Shown: piece after piece, positions 18,446 to 27,851 of the stretch | Layout: the number at the start of each line of letters is the position of its first letter | Numbering within the stretch: the first letter of the stretch is position 1 | Notes under the pieces: model-generated | Databases searched by the model: none | Told to the model about the DNA's origin: nothing | The model's input: the letters and a program-made list of their open reading frames with translations, nothing else | Source of the DNA: Ignavibacteriota bacterium | Lineage (GTDB): Bacteria; Bacteroidota; Ignavibacteria; Ignavibacteriales; Melioribacteraceae | Direction of reading: 5' to 3' | Length of the DNA stretch: 61,211 nt | Assembly (NCBI GenBank): GCA_013112585.1 | Contig: JABFGH010000029.1 | Location: 1 to 61,211 of the forward strand | Translations under genes and position numbers: made by a program

Positions 18446-20290
18446 TTATGGTAAATCTTGCTGACTATTCTGCCATTTTTCAACCCATTCATAAAAGGGA
18501 GAAATAATGGGCATAGCCATTCCCATTCCGCCAAATCCAAAATTCTTAAACACTAACATACTTAAATTATTAACTTTTATCGATTGCAAAACTTTGTGGT
18601 TGATGTCAATCTCATATTTGTTTGCAAGTTCAACAGTTTTATCAATTTTGGTTTTTAATATTTCCATATTTTTTAACTGCTTTATGTATGTATCTTTTAC
18701 CTCTTCAAAATTAAGTTCACTTTTAACTACCGGTTCTCTCTTGCCAATCAATTTGATGATCGAATATCCTTCAGCTAAATTTAATGGACCATAAACCTCG
18801 CCTAGTTCAAGCTGTGAAGCAATTTTTCCAATTTCACCGTGTTCCGTAATTGGGAAATATCCAAACTCACCATTATTCTCTTTCGTTTCTTTCCGGATTG
18901 TATACTCCCTGGCTATATCCTGAAACCTTTCCCCTTCATCCAGGCACTTAAAAACTTTTTCAACTATTTCTAAACTGTCAGTTAAAATTTCAAAAATGTT
19001 AACTTGCATCGGCGAAGTAAAATCGGCTTCCTCTTCAAATTTCTGTTTAGCTTCCCCCTCTGTAATCTCAACAGAGTTTTTTATTTTTTTTTCATAGAGT
19101 CTGCCCAAATAATTTCCGCGCCAAGTGTTCACTTGATTTTTCACTTCAGGCAGCTCATTAAGATTTTGCCTTTTAGCTTCTTCTGTCAGTATTTCATGCT
19201 CAATAAATCGTTTTACCCTTGAATTCAGTTTTGCTCTAACAGTATCGGGATTAATACTGTTCGAATAAAAACCTTCGTATGCAAATGCATAATAAAATTC
19301 CTTTAACTTTATATCTCTCTTTCCCAGATTTATAAAATTCATATTTAAGGAATCTTCGCCAATTTCTGATTCAACATTGCTGAAGTCAGCCGAGCTGAAT
19401 TTTATATCACCGAAATCGGGTATTCCCTCTTTTTCTTTTTTACGTTTTAATTGTTCAATAATATTATCACTGAAAGTCCAAAACAAATAACCATTTGTTG
19501 TAACGGATTTGTCCCCTAATAGTTTGACTAAATAATTTCTATTTAATTCGTCTTCAATTGTTTGTTCTAAATTCCTCTTCAAGTTCAGGTATTCTTTTGA
19601 TACTTGCCTGTCACTACCAAAAGGAATTTCATCAATAGAAAATAATTTAAATATATACCATCCGTTAGATGCTTTAATAGGTTTACTGTATTCAGAAACT
19701 TTAAGACGATATAACTCATCTTCAATTTCTACCGGAAAATCACCGTAGCTAATTGTAAATAAACTGTCCTTGCCAAATGATGAATTCCATTTGTTGAGCA
19801 ATGTGCCGAAGCTTTCTCCTTTTTCCAAAAGCCGGTAAAGGCTGTCGGCTTCATTTATACTTAGTGCTTTTAGAAACTGCAGATTTAATTTTTTTCTACT
19901 CCGCAAAAATACTTTACTAATTTTTTCTTCATCAATATTAATATTACTTTCGATCTCTTTTTTATAAAGAGCATCGCGGGCATACATTTTTTTTAAATTT
20001 TCAAACGTATATTTTATTACGTTGGTTGTATCAAGCCCTAAATTTTCAGCCTCTTGTGCCCAAAGTTTTTCGGCAATAATTGAATAAAGTAATTCCGCTT
20101 TAAGTGCTTCTTCACTTTTATTCGGCTTATTAATTTGAGGTACTAATTCAAATCTCTTTTTGAATTCATCAATAGTAATTTCTTCTTCACCCACTTTGGC
20201 AATTACTTTTGTGCTATTGCTTTGCCCAAATAAAATTGAATTAAAAATTACTGAAATAATAATTACAGATAATATTTTTTTTGTAAACAT
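18446..20290 (-). CDS. Periplasmic SurA/PpiC-type peptidyl-prolyl isomerase
   Basis: A 614-residue exported foldase: signal peptide ([19 protein letters not shown]), a SurA-like N-terminal segment ([21 protein letters not shown]), then two parvulin-like domains, one at about 130-225 ([20 protein letters not shown], then [11 protein letters not shown]) and one at about 400-520 ([19 protein letters not shown], then [14 protein letters not shown]). Such proteins escort outer-membrane or T9SS proteins through the periplasm. The first domain is more degenerate than the second. It lies 4 bp downstream of the ICMT-like gene and 20 bp upstream of hslV, linking envelope and cytoplasmic quality control in one operon. 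Confidence 0.85.
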   Translation of the reverse strand: MFTKKILSVIIISVIFNSILFGQSNSTKVIAKVGEEEITIDEFKKRFELVPQINKPNKSEEALKAELLYSIIAEKLWAQEAENLGLDTTNVIKYTFENLKKMYARDALYKKEIESNINIDEEKISKVFLRSRKKLNLQFLKALSINEADSLYRLLEKGESFGTLLNKWNSSFGKDSLFTISYGDFPVEIEDELYRLKVSEYSKPIKASNGWYIFKLFSIDEIPFGSDRQVSKEYLNLKRNLEQTIEDELNRNYLVKLLGDKSVTTNGYLFWTFSDNIIEQLKRKKEKEGIPDFGDIKFSSADFSNVESEIGEDSLNMNFINLGKRDIKLKEFYYAFAYEGFYSNSINPDTVRAKLNSRVKRFIEHEILTEEAKRQNLNELPEVKNQVNTWRGNYLGRLYEKKIKNSVEITEGEAKQKFEEEADFTSPMQVNIFEILTDSLEIVEKVFKCLDEGERFQDIAREYTIRKETKENNGEFGYFPITEHGEIGKIASQLELGEVYGPLNLAEGYSIIKLIGKREPVVKSELNFEEVKDTYIKQLKNMEILKTKIDKTVELANKYEIDINHKVLQSIKVNNLSMLVFKNFGFGGMGMAMPIISPFYEWVEKWQNSQQDLP

Positions 20291-20294
20291 AGTT

Positions 20295-20924
20295 CTATTT
20301 TCTATTGAATAATTTATACGGAATTATACGCGGTACATCATTTTTATACTCGGTGTATTTAACACCAAAAACCCTCTCTAGTTTCCTTTCTTCAAAAATT
20401 GACCCGATATAAAAATAAATTGCAATATTTATTACCATTACCAGGTACCACAAATTTACTGCGGGATTAAATAGAAGAATTAAAGTTGAAAAAAAATAAA
20501 TTGGATGTCGGCAATACTTAAACGGACCTTCTATTTTTAATTCCGAATGTTCATCAAGTTCGTTAATATCGTAAGTGCCGTTTAGATATCTCCTAATTTG
20601 GTTAATACCTAAAAACTCCATTCCATCAATAACTTTTACCGCCCACACTATTCCTGCCAAACCAATAATCTGAATTCCAAAAAATATCAAATCATACGGA
20701 TTAGATAAATCATAGAGCGGTTTTACCGGTTTGGGTGAAACAGCCAAAAGTGCAATAAAAGAAATAACAGAAATTGCGTTGTAGAATAATCTATAAAAAG
20801 CAATTTTATCACCCACAGTTTCAACAAGTTTTTTTTTGAATTTTCTTGATGCAAGTATGGAATGGGAATAACCGAATAGTGCAAACAGAATAAATATTAT
20901 TAAAATATCAAAAACTAAATTCAT
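20295..20924 (-). CDS. Isoprenylcysteine-carboxylmethyltransferase-like membrane protein
   Basis: A 209-residue integral membrane protein with about five helices and the phospholipid-methyltransferase/ICMT signature near the C-terminus: EGPFKYCRHPIYFFSTLIL, then FEERKLERVFGVKYTEYKND and PRIIPYK. Bacterial members (NnrU/ICMT-like) are predicted SAM-dependent methyltransferases acting on membrane or lipid substrates; the substrate here is unknown. Its ATG overlaps the rpoN stop by 4 bp, indicating translational coupling. Confidence 0.8.
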   Translation of the reverse strand: MNLVFDILIIFILFALFGYSHSILASRKFKKKLVETVGDKIAFYRLFYNAISVISFIALLAVSPKPVKPLYDLSNPYDLIFFGIQIIGLAGIVWAVKVIDGMEFLGINQIRRYLNGTYDINELDEHSELKIEGPFKYCRHPIYFFSTLILLFNPAVNLWYLVMVINIAIYFYIGSIFEERKLERVFGVKYTEYKNDVPRIIPYKLFNRK

Positions 20925-22360
20925 AATTCTTTACGTAATCTCGCAACCGGAATTTTCAATTGCTCTCTATATTTTGCAACAGTTCTTCTGGCAATATGAA
21001 TTCCTTTATCGACCAATATTTTTGCTATTTTATCATCACTGTATGGTTTATTCTTAGGCTCGTTTTCGCAAATTTCTCTTATTAATTCCCTAATGTGCTT
21101 ATTAGAAACTTCGGCGCCGGAGTCAGTTGACAACCCTTCGCTGAAAAAGTATTTTAATTCATGAATACCAACCGGGCTTTGAACGTATTTGCCGTTTACA
21201 ACACGGCTTATTGTTGAAATGTCCATCATTACTTCATCGGCAATGTCCTTATAAATCATAGGTTTTAACGCCTTTGCACCGTATTCAAAAAACTCATATT
21301 GTTTTTCCAGTATAGCGCGCATAATTTTCATTAAAGTATGGCGGCGCTGCTGTATTGATGCAATAAACCATTTTGCCGATTCAAATTTTTCTCTTAAAAA
21401 TTTATGTGTTTCTTTATCACGTTTTGAAATTTTTCGTTTACGCTTATTAGTATTTATCATCTCTAGATAAGTTTGACTTATTGTAACCGAAGGAACACTT
21501 CTATCATTCAATGAGACAATGTAATTGTCTTCAAGTTTTTCAATTACAAAATCAGGGGTAATTTGATTTGCTTCTTCAGAATCAATATTGCCTTCGCCGG
21601 GCTTGGGATTTAACTTGTGGATAAGGTCTATTGTTGCACGCAGAGTTTCACGTGTTAAATCCATACTTTTTTGAATATTATCGAATCTCTTATTTGCAAA
21701 ATCTTCAAAATGTTCATCAAGCACTTTTTCTGCTAAATAGGAGTAATATGGATCATAAGAACCGGCGCGTAGTTGAATAAGCAGACACTCTTGTAAACTA
21801 CGTGCAGCAATACCAATCGGCTCTAACCGCTGTATGCTGTGCAACACTTTTTCGGCTTCTTCTAATGTTATTTCTACGTGATCAAATAATTTTAAGTCAT
21901 TTACTAATTTTTCTAAGTCATGTAAAAAATAACCGCTTATATCTAAGCTGCTGATAATAGTTTCACCCATTATCATCTGCGCTTCGGTTAAGGGCAGCAT
22001 ATTAAGCTGCTCTACCAATAATTCCCTTAGTGAAATTCTTGAAGGCGCAATCGGCTGAAGATTTTCGTCATCCGGACTTTTATTCGATTTCGTTATTTCA
22101 AAATCTTCATCATTCATATAATCTTCAAGATCAAACTCTTCATTATCTACATCCTCAACATCATCATCTTTTTCTTCTTTTTGATCAGCAGACATTTCCA
22201 TTTCATCTAATAATGTCTCTTCCAAAATAGGATTTAATTCTAACTCGGTTTTAATTCTCTGTTCCAAAGCCAGAGTATTAAGCTGAAGCAGTTTTTGATA
22301 TTGAATTTGCTGAGGCGAGAGCTTTTGCTGCTGCGCCAGCCTCTGATTTAATGATAACAT
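20921..22360 (-). CDS. rpoN: RNA polymerase sigma-54 factor
   Basis: A 479-residue sigma-54. Region I at the N-terminus is Gln/Leu-rich (LNQRLAQQQKLSPQQIQYQK, then LLQLNTLALEQRI); an acidic region II follows (residues about 55-90, many D/E); the core-binding domain carries LRAGSYDPYYSYLA and INLNPKPGE-like sequence (LIHKLNPKPGEG). The C-terminal HTH includes ADEVMMDISTISRVVNGKYV, and the RpoN box reads ARRTVAKYREQL. It directs transcription from -24/-12 promoters and needs an AAA+ activator; one is encoded at 48472-49575. The gene starts at the base after the DUF3109 stop and overlaps the next gene by 4 bp. Confidence 0.97.
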   Translation of the reverse strand: MLSLNQRLAQQQKLSPQQIQYQKLLQLNTLALEQRIKTELELNPILEETLLDEMEMSADQKEEKDDDVEDVDNEEFDLEDYMNDEDFEITKSNKSPDDENLQPIAPSRISLRELLVEQLNMLPLTEAQMIMGETIISSLDISGYFLHDLEKLVNDLKLFDHVEITLEEAEKVLHSIQRLEPIGIAARSLQECLLIQLRAGSYDPYYSYLAEKVLDEHFEDFANKRFDNIQKSMDLTRETLRATIDLIHKLNPKPGEGNIDSEEANQITPDFVIEKLEDNYIVSLNDRSVPSVTISQTYLEMINTNKRKRKISKRDKETHKFLREKFESAKWFIASIQQRRHTLMKIMRAILEKQYEFFEYGAKALKPMIYKDIADEVMMDISTISRVVNGKYVQSPVGIHELKYFFSEGLSTDSGAEVSNKHIRELIREICENEPKNKPYSDDKIAKILVDKGIHIARRTVAKYREQLKIPVARLRKEL

Positions 22361-22936
22361 TTACTTAGTCTCCCCAAGAAACTCCTTTAAATTTTCAAAC
22401 CATTTTTTTCCAAGTAATCTATGCAAAGCATCTTTGCAGAAATCCAGTGTACTCACGTTAATTTCGGCTCCTTTTATTAATGCACAATCACATTCTGAAT
22501 ATTCTTCAAACCTTAGTGCCGGTCCTCCGAAGCTGTCAACTCTAATAGGGAAAAGATGACAAGATATTGGTTTCAAAAAATCCGAATCGCCATTATTATA
22601 AGCAGCTTCAATACCGCATTTTGCAATTTTTTTTTCATCGTAATAAACAAATACGCATTCTCTTTTATTCATGCTTCTCGTCATAAGCTGATCATGCTTA
22701 CTTTCCCAAAATCCATTTTCTTCAATTACCTTAACATGAACTTCCGGCAAGTATTTTTTAATATTTTCAAGATTCCTATTTATCTCTTCAATTTCATAAT
22801 TTGCTAAGGGAGCGCCAAACTCACTTTTCATTGTACAGCATGCTCCTTTGCATACTTCTAAATCACAAGTAAATTTTGTATTGATAATTTCCTTGTTTAC
22901 AATTACATCTTCTATTTCTATAAACTTGTTAAGCAT
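22361..22936 (-). CDS. DUF3109 family cysteine-rich protein
   Basis: A 191-residue protein with a conserved Cys pattern: CDLEVCKGACC (24-34), KPISCHLFPIR and YSECDCA towards the C-terminus. This is the DUF3109 relative of the YkgJ-type zinc/iron-binding proteins, common in Bacteroidota. The Cys set probably binds a metal; no activity is established. It is the first gene of the rpoN-hslVU operon, directly abutting rpoN. Confidence 0.85.
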   Translation of the reverse strand: MLNKFIEIEDVIVNKEIINTKFTCDLEVCKGACCTMKSEFGAPLANYEIEEINRNLENIKKYLPEVHVKVIEENGFWESKHDQLMTRSMNKRECVFVYYDEKKIAKCGIEAAYNNGDSDFLKPISCHLFPIRVDSFGGPALRFEEYSECDCALIKGAEINVSTLDFCKDALHRLLGKKWFENLKEFLGETK

Positions 22937-23071
22937 AGTATTGGAATAATTTTTGCTAAAGATAATGATTTCATTTAAATATATAAAGAATGAAATCCAT
23001 TTGTTAAAAACAAATTCATTATTTTAAGAGTAAATATAATAATCCTACCTAATTATTATCGAGGATTCTCA

Positions 23072-23830
23072 ATGAAAATTAAGGAGAAATCTATTTTAAT
23101 TACCGGTGCAAGCAGCGGAATTGGAGCTGAGCTTGCCAAAATTTATGCAGAACAAAATGCCGCTGTTTTTTTAGTTGCCCGCAGAATAAATAAACTTAAC
23201 GAGTTAAAAAGCAAATTAGATCAATTCAGTTCAAAAATATTTACTTACCAATGCGATGTTTCAAATAAAAGCGAAGTTGCAGATACTTTTAAACAAATTA
23301 AAAAAGAAACTTCTTTTATTGATATTGCAATTTTAAATGCCGGCAGCGGACATAATATGAAAATTGAAAATTTTAATTCGGAATTGGCAGAAGAAATTTT
23401 TGGTGCTAACGTACTTGGAATGATTTATTGGATTGAACAATTGCTGCCGGATTATCTAAAAAATAAAAAAGGAATTTTAGCAGGTGTCTCAAGTCTTGCC
23501 GATAACCGCGGGTATTCGGGCAGCGGTTTTTATTGTGCAAGTAAAGCTGCCGCTACCATTTATTTAGATGGACTAAGAGTTGAGCTTAAAAAACATGGCG
23601 TTAAAGTTATAACTATAAAACCGGGTTTTGTAAAAACACCAATGACTGATAAAAATAATTTTAAGATGCCTTTACTTATGAGCGTTGAAAAAGCCGGAAG
23701 AATAATTTTTAAAGGAATAAAAAAAGAAAAAAATATAATCCAATTTCCTATGCTCACAGTTATTGGAAGTAAACTTATTGGGGCACTGCCGACTTCTATT
23801 TATGAAAAACTTCCAATTGAAAGTAATTAA
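23072..23830 (+). CDS. Short-chain dehydrogenase/reductase
   Basis: A 252-residue classical SDR. NAD(P)-binding TGASSGIG (11-18), CDVS (61-64), LNAG (88-91), and catalytic Ser140/141, Tyr154 and Lys158 (YCASK). ARR at 36-38 after the second strand suggests a preference for NADPH. The C-terminal part (KPGFVKTPMTDKN) is normal. Substrate unknown. Single gene, divergent from the DUF3109-rpoN operon. A second, different SDR occurs at 55249. Confidence 0.9.
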   Translation: MKIKEKSILITGASSGIGAELAKIYAEQNAAVFLVARRINKLNELKSKLDQFSSKIFTYQCDVSNKSEVADTFKQIKKETSFIDIAILNAGSGHNMKIENFNSELAEEIFGANVLGMIYWIEQLLPDYLKNKKGILAGVSSLADNRGYSGSGFYCASKAAATIYLDGLRVELKKHGVKVITIKPGFVKTPMTDKNNFKMPLLMSVEKAGRIIFKGIKKEKNIIQFPMLTVIGSKLIGALPTSIYEKLPIESN

Positions 23831-23926
23831 GTAAAAGTACTTTGTTTAATTATTTGGGTATTGTTTGATACATAGACATTCCATCCTATTATTACAATAT
23901 TGGTTTAAAAATATGAAAGATTGCGA

Positions 23927-24880
23927 ATGAATATTTACAAAGCTGTACTTGTTTTACTGATATTTGTCAGTTGCGAAAACGCAGTTGAAAATAAACCGAT
24001 AATTAAAAAAGAACTCTCCGTAGTAATTGCAAAAAGTAATGTTGGTCCTGTAAATGATGTTGCAGTATTCGGAGGAACTCCAATTGCGGCTTGGGGAGGG
24101 TTCAGTAATTTTGTAAAGCTATTCCCTTCACGTACTCTTAAAGATCATATTGGTTATATAAATGCAGTTGAATTCAGTCCTGACGGACAAATACTTGCAA
24201 GTGGCAGCAGTGACCATAACATAAAGCTTTGGGATGTTAAAACCGAAAAATTACTTCGAACCTTTTCTGAACATCTTTCAGCAACGTGGGCTTTAGTTTT
24301 TACAGCCGACGGCAAAAGCATAATAACCGGGCAAGATAGAAATGTAGTGCTATGGCGTAATGCAGCAGGCGGACAAATAGGAAAGCTTGCTATGCTCGGT
24401 CATACAAGCACTATTCTTACCGTTGCTATTAGTGCCGATTCAAAAAAAATATTAAGCGGCAGCCGCGATAAAACTATTAAAATTTGGAATGCAGATACAG
24501 GAGAATTGTTAAAAGATATTCCAAATATGATGAGCAATGTTAATGCTCTAAATTGTCATCCGACTTTAAGTACATTTATAAGTTCAGGCAGCAATTCAAA
24601 AATTTTAATATGGAATTTAAACGATTACAGCTTGACGGATTCTATATCAACCGATGGCGGTGAAATATATTCTTTAATTTTCCATCCCTCCGGAAAATAT
24701 ATTGCAAGTGCCGGCAGCAACGGAAATATCTATATATTTTCTTACAATGATAAAACCTTACTTCGTGTTCTGGAGGGGCACAGTAAAATAGTAAAATCTA
24801 TAAAGTTTAACAGAGAAGGCACTATTCTTATAAGCGGCAGTTATGATGAAACGGTTAGAATCTGGTCAAATATTTTTTAG
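23927..24880 (+). CDS. WD40-repeat lipoprotein
   Basis: About 317 residues. A short hydrophobic N-terminus ends in LLIFVSC, a lipobox, so the protein is probably lipid-anchored in the envelope. The rest is a seven-bladed beta-propeller: a divergent first blade (NDVAVFGGTPIAAWGG) and six clear WD40 units (for example INAVEFSPDGQILASGSSDH, KIWNADTGELL, VKSIKFNREGTILISGSYDE). Propellers of this type are interaction scaffolds; the partner is unknown. ATG 23927 is preferred over the in-frame TTG at 23921. It converges with metX with only 10 bp between stops. Confidence 0.85.
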   Translation: MNIYKAVLVLLIFVSCENAVENKPIIKKELSVVIAKSNVGPVNDVAVFGGTPIAAWGGFSNFVKLFPSRTLKDHIGYINAVEFSPDGQILASGSSDHNIKLWDVKTEKLLRTFSEHLSATWALVFTADGKSIITGQDRNVVLWRNAAGGQIGKLAMLGHTSTILTVAISADSKKILSGSRDKTIKIWNADTGELLKDIPNMMSNVNALNCHPTLSTFISSGSNSKILIWNLNDYSLTDSISTDGGEIYSLIFHPSGKYIASAGSNGNIYIFSYNDKTLLRVLEGHSKIVKSIKFNREGTILISGSYDETVRIWSNIF

Positions 24881-24890
24881 AAAAATAAAT

Positions 24891-26039
24891 TTAACTTAAA
24901 AATCTCGAAACTAATTTTCCAAGTTGATCGAACTCAATTAAAAAAGCATCATGCCCGTGCGGTGATGTGATCTCGGCATATTCAGCATTCGGTATCATCC
25001 CTGCAATTTTAACCTGCTCCTCTTTCGGATATATAACATCGGTATTTATTCCGATCCATAAAGCCCTTTGTTTTATTTCTCCAAGCACATCTGCAGTATC
25101 TCCTCTTCCCAAAGTTATATCATGGCTATCCAATGCTTCGCTCAAATAGAGATAAGTGTTAGCATCAAATCTATCAACAAGCTTACTCCCCTGATATTCC
25201 AAATAACTTTCAATTTCAAATTGAGATTCATTTTTATTTCCGCTTACTTTTCGGCGACCAAACTTTTCTTCAAATGAAAAATATGTTCTGTAGCTTTGCA
25301 TTGCAATTTGCCGGGCTAACGATAATCCTTTGTACGGCTGGTTTTTATAATTTCCATTCCGGAAATCTGCATCATTTTTTATTGCTAATCGGCTGGCTCT
25401 ATTTATTCCCATTGCCCATGCAGAATGTGCTGCCGAAGCTGCAATAGGAATAATGGAATCGACAATATCGCCATACATAATTGCCCATTCCAAAGCCTGC
25501 ATACCCCCGAGCGAGCCTCCCGATACTGCTTTCATTCTATTTATATTTAAATATTCTATCAGCTTTTTTTGAACCTTAACCATATCTCGGACTGTTACCG
25601 CCGGAAAAGTTTGATTATATTTTTCACCGGTCGAATGATTTATATCAGTAGGACCGGCAGTTCCATAGCAGCTTCCGAGAACATTTGAGCAGATAACAAA
25701 ATATTTGTCGGTATCAAAAGCTTTGCCGGGACCAATCATCTGATTCCACCAGCCGGGCTTGCCGAGATACATTTTATTATACTTTGATAAAAATTCATTG
25801 TCTTTTGAAATCCCAATTTCAGCATCACCAATAATACCGGCAGCATGTGCGTTGCCTGTAAGTGCATGGCATATCAATACAGCATTGGTTCTTTCATCAT
25901 TCAGTATGCCGTATGTTTGATAAGCGACTTTTATATTGCTTAGCTTTTCACCGTTATCAAACTTAAGCGGTTCATCTTTGAAAAGCTCAACAAACTTTGT
26001 AGTCGTTTCAAATTCAGTAATTGCAAATGTTTCTCTCAT
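24891..26039 (-). CDS. metX: Homoserine O-acetyltransferase
   Basis: A 382-residue alpha/beta-hydrolase-fold enzyme that acetylates homoserine with acetyl-CoA, the first committed step to methionine. Nucleophile elbow GGSLGGMQALEW with Ser176; acid Asp in GINTDVIYP (about 328); His363 in SPHGHDAFLIE. GPGKAFDTDKYF and NVLGSCYGTAGPTDIN are family landmarks. It lies 58 bp downstream of metY, with a hairpin between them, so its expression may be reduced relative to metY. The family contains both acetyl- and succinyltransferases; acetyl is the likelier donor next to a metY. Confidence 0.93.
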   Translation of the reverse strand: MRETFAITEFETTTKFVELFKDEPLKFDNGEKLSNIKVAYQTYGILNDERTNAVLICHALTGNAHAAGIIGDAEIGISKDNEFLSKYNKMYLGKPGWWNQMIGPGKAFDTDKYFVICSNVLGSCYGTAGPTDINHSTGEKYNQTFPAVTVRDMVKVQKKLIEYLNINRMKAVSGGSLGGMQALEWAIMYGDIVDSIIPIAASAAHSAWAMGINRASRLAIKNDADFRNGNYKNQPYKGLSLARQIAMQSYRTYFSFEEKFGRRKVSGNKNESQFEIESYLEYQGSKLVDRFDANTYLYLSEALDSHDITLGRGDTADVLGEIKQRALWIGINTDVIYPKEEQVKIAGMIPNAEYAEITSPHGHDAFLIEFDQLGKLVSRFLS

Positions 26040-26062
26040 TATAAATCCAATTTAAAATTAAA

Positions 26063-26088
26063 AGCCGGCAGAATATTTTCCGCCGGCT
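26063..26088 (-). terminator. Hairpin between metY and metX
   Basis: AGCCGGC (26063-26069) pairs with GCCGGCT (26082-26088), with inner GAA/TTC pairing. On the minus strand it is followed by TTTTAATTTT. It could act as a partial terminator that lowers metX relative to metY, or as an mRNA-stabilising hairpin. Confidence 0.6.
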
Positions 26089-26097
26089 GAAAAAATA

Positions 26098-27447
<1,350 letters not shown>

Positions 27448-27474
27448 TTAGTTAGAGTTTTAATTTTTTCCGGA

Positions 27475-27512
27475 TACAAAAAAACCTCCCGGAAATTTTT
27501 CGAAGGAGGTTT
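27475..27512 (-). terminator. Riboswitch-controlled terminator before metY
   Basis: AAACCTCC and GGAGGTTT (27482-27489 and 27505-27512) form an 8-bp stem with further inner GAAA/TTTC pairing, followed on the minus strand by seven T. It begins 9 nt past the riboswitch P1 helix and ends about 43 nt before the metY ATG, the normal place for the expression platform of an S-box off switch. Confidence 0.85.
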
Positions 27513-27521
27513 ATTGTTCTT

Positions 27522-27623
27522 TCTTATCTTTCCCGTTTGGGCAGGATGCAGCACCTTTCCTGTTTCCACAAGATGGTTGCTAAGGCGTCATAGGACCTGT
27601 TCCCTCGACCTTTCGTTATAAGA
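27522..27623 (-). ncRNA. SAM-I (S-box) riboswitch
   Basis: The minus strand carries the S-box core in order: P1 5' strand TCTTAT, then GGTCGAGGGA, CAGGTCCTATGACGCC, TTAGCAACC, AGGTGCTGCATCCTGCCC, and the 3' end GGGAAAGATAAGA closing P1 (6 bp: TCTTAT with ATAAGA). GAGGGA, ATGA, GCAACC, GGTGCT and TCCTGC are the conserved blocks of the family. The terminator starts just downstream. High SAM should favour termination before metY. It lies 33 nt downstream of a first terminator in the same leader. Confidence 0.95.
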
Positions 27624-27651
27624 GCTGTTAACTCGTATAATTTCAATGAAC

Positions 27652-27686
27652 AAAAAAAAGCCCTTCATTTATTTTGAAGGGCTTTT
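27652..27686 (-). terminator. First attenuator terminator (also a possible thr-operon terminator)
   Basis: A perfect 12-bp stem: AAAAGCCCTTCA (27656-27667) with TGAAGGGCTTTT (27675-27686), 7-nt loop, followed on the minus strand by eight T (27652-27659). It lies 22 nt past the stop of the Met/Cys leader ORF. Its 5' arm on the minus strand (GCCCTT) is also complementary to AAGGGC inside the last codons of that ORF (27718-27723), giving mutually exclusive antiterminator and terminator folds. Confidence 0.85.
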
Positions 27687-27709
27687 GTAGAAAATCTAAA
27701 ATTAAGTAT

Positions 27710-27802
27710 CTACCGCTGCCCTTTGCTGTTAAGCATGTTACAAATCATACAGAGCATGATATTGTTACTTTGGACTGCGATATTTTTTTCTTTCAATTTC
27801 AT
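27710..27802 (-). CDS. Putative Met/Cys-rich leader peptide of the metYX operon
   Basis: A 30-codon ORF, ATG at 27802, stop TAG at 27710. It begins MKLKEKNIAVQ and carries the cluster MLCMICNML at residues 16-24: three Met and two Cys in nine codons, just before the segment (codons 27-29, AAAGGGC) that can act as antiterminator. The ATG lies only 8 nt past a consensus minus-7 box, so the message would be nearly leaderless, with no room for a ribosome-binding site. Position, codon content and the downstream terminator match ribosome-mediated attenuation; translation is not shown. Confidence 0.6.
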   Translation of the reverse strand: MKLKEKNIAVQSNNIMLCMICNMLNSKGQR

Positions 27803-27810
27803 ATTGGGTG

Positions 27811-27842
27811 CAAACATACAAACTTGTTTATGTGTTTGTCAA
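27811..27842 (-). promoter_or_regulatory. Consensus Bacteroidota promoter for the metYX leader
   Basis: On the minus strand, TTGAC (27842-27838) is followed after a 21-bp spacer (counted from TTG) by TATGTTTG (27818-27811), a full match to the Bacteroidota minus-7 box TAnnTTTG. The upstream box lies 10 bp past the thrC stop, so metYX can be transcribed independently of the threonine operon. It is the best promoter match I found in the window. Confidence 0.75.
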
Positions 27843-27851
27843 GTGTATTTT

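Noticed and set aside
23913-23930. A five-codon upstream ORF whose stop overlaps the WD40 gene ATG
   Set aside because: ATGAAAGATTGCGAATGA could couple translation, but such short frames arise by chance and nothing else supports it.
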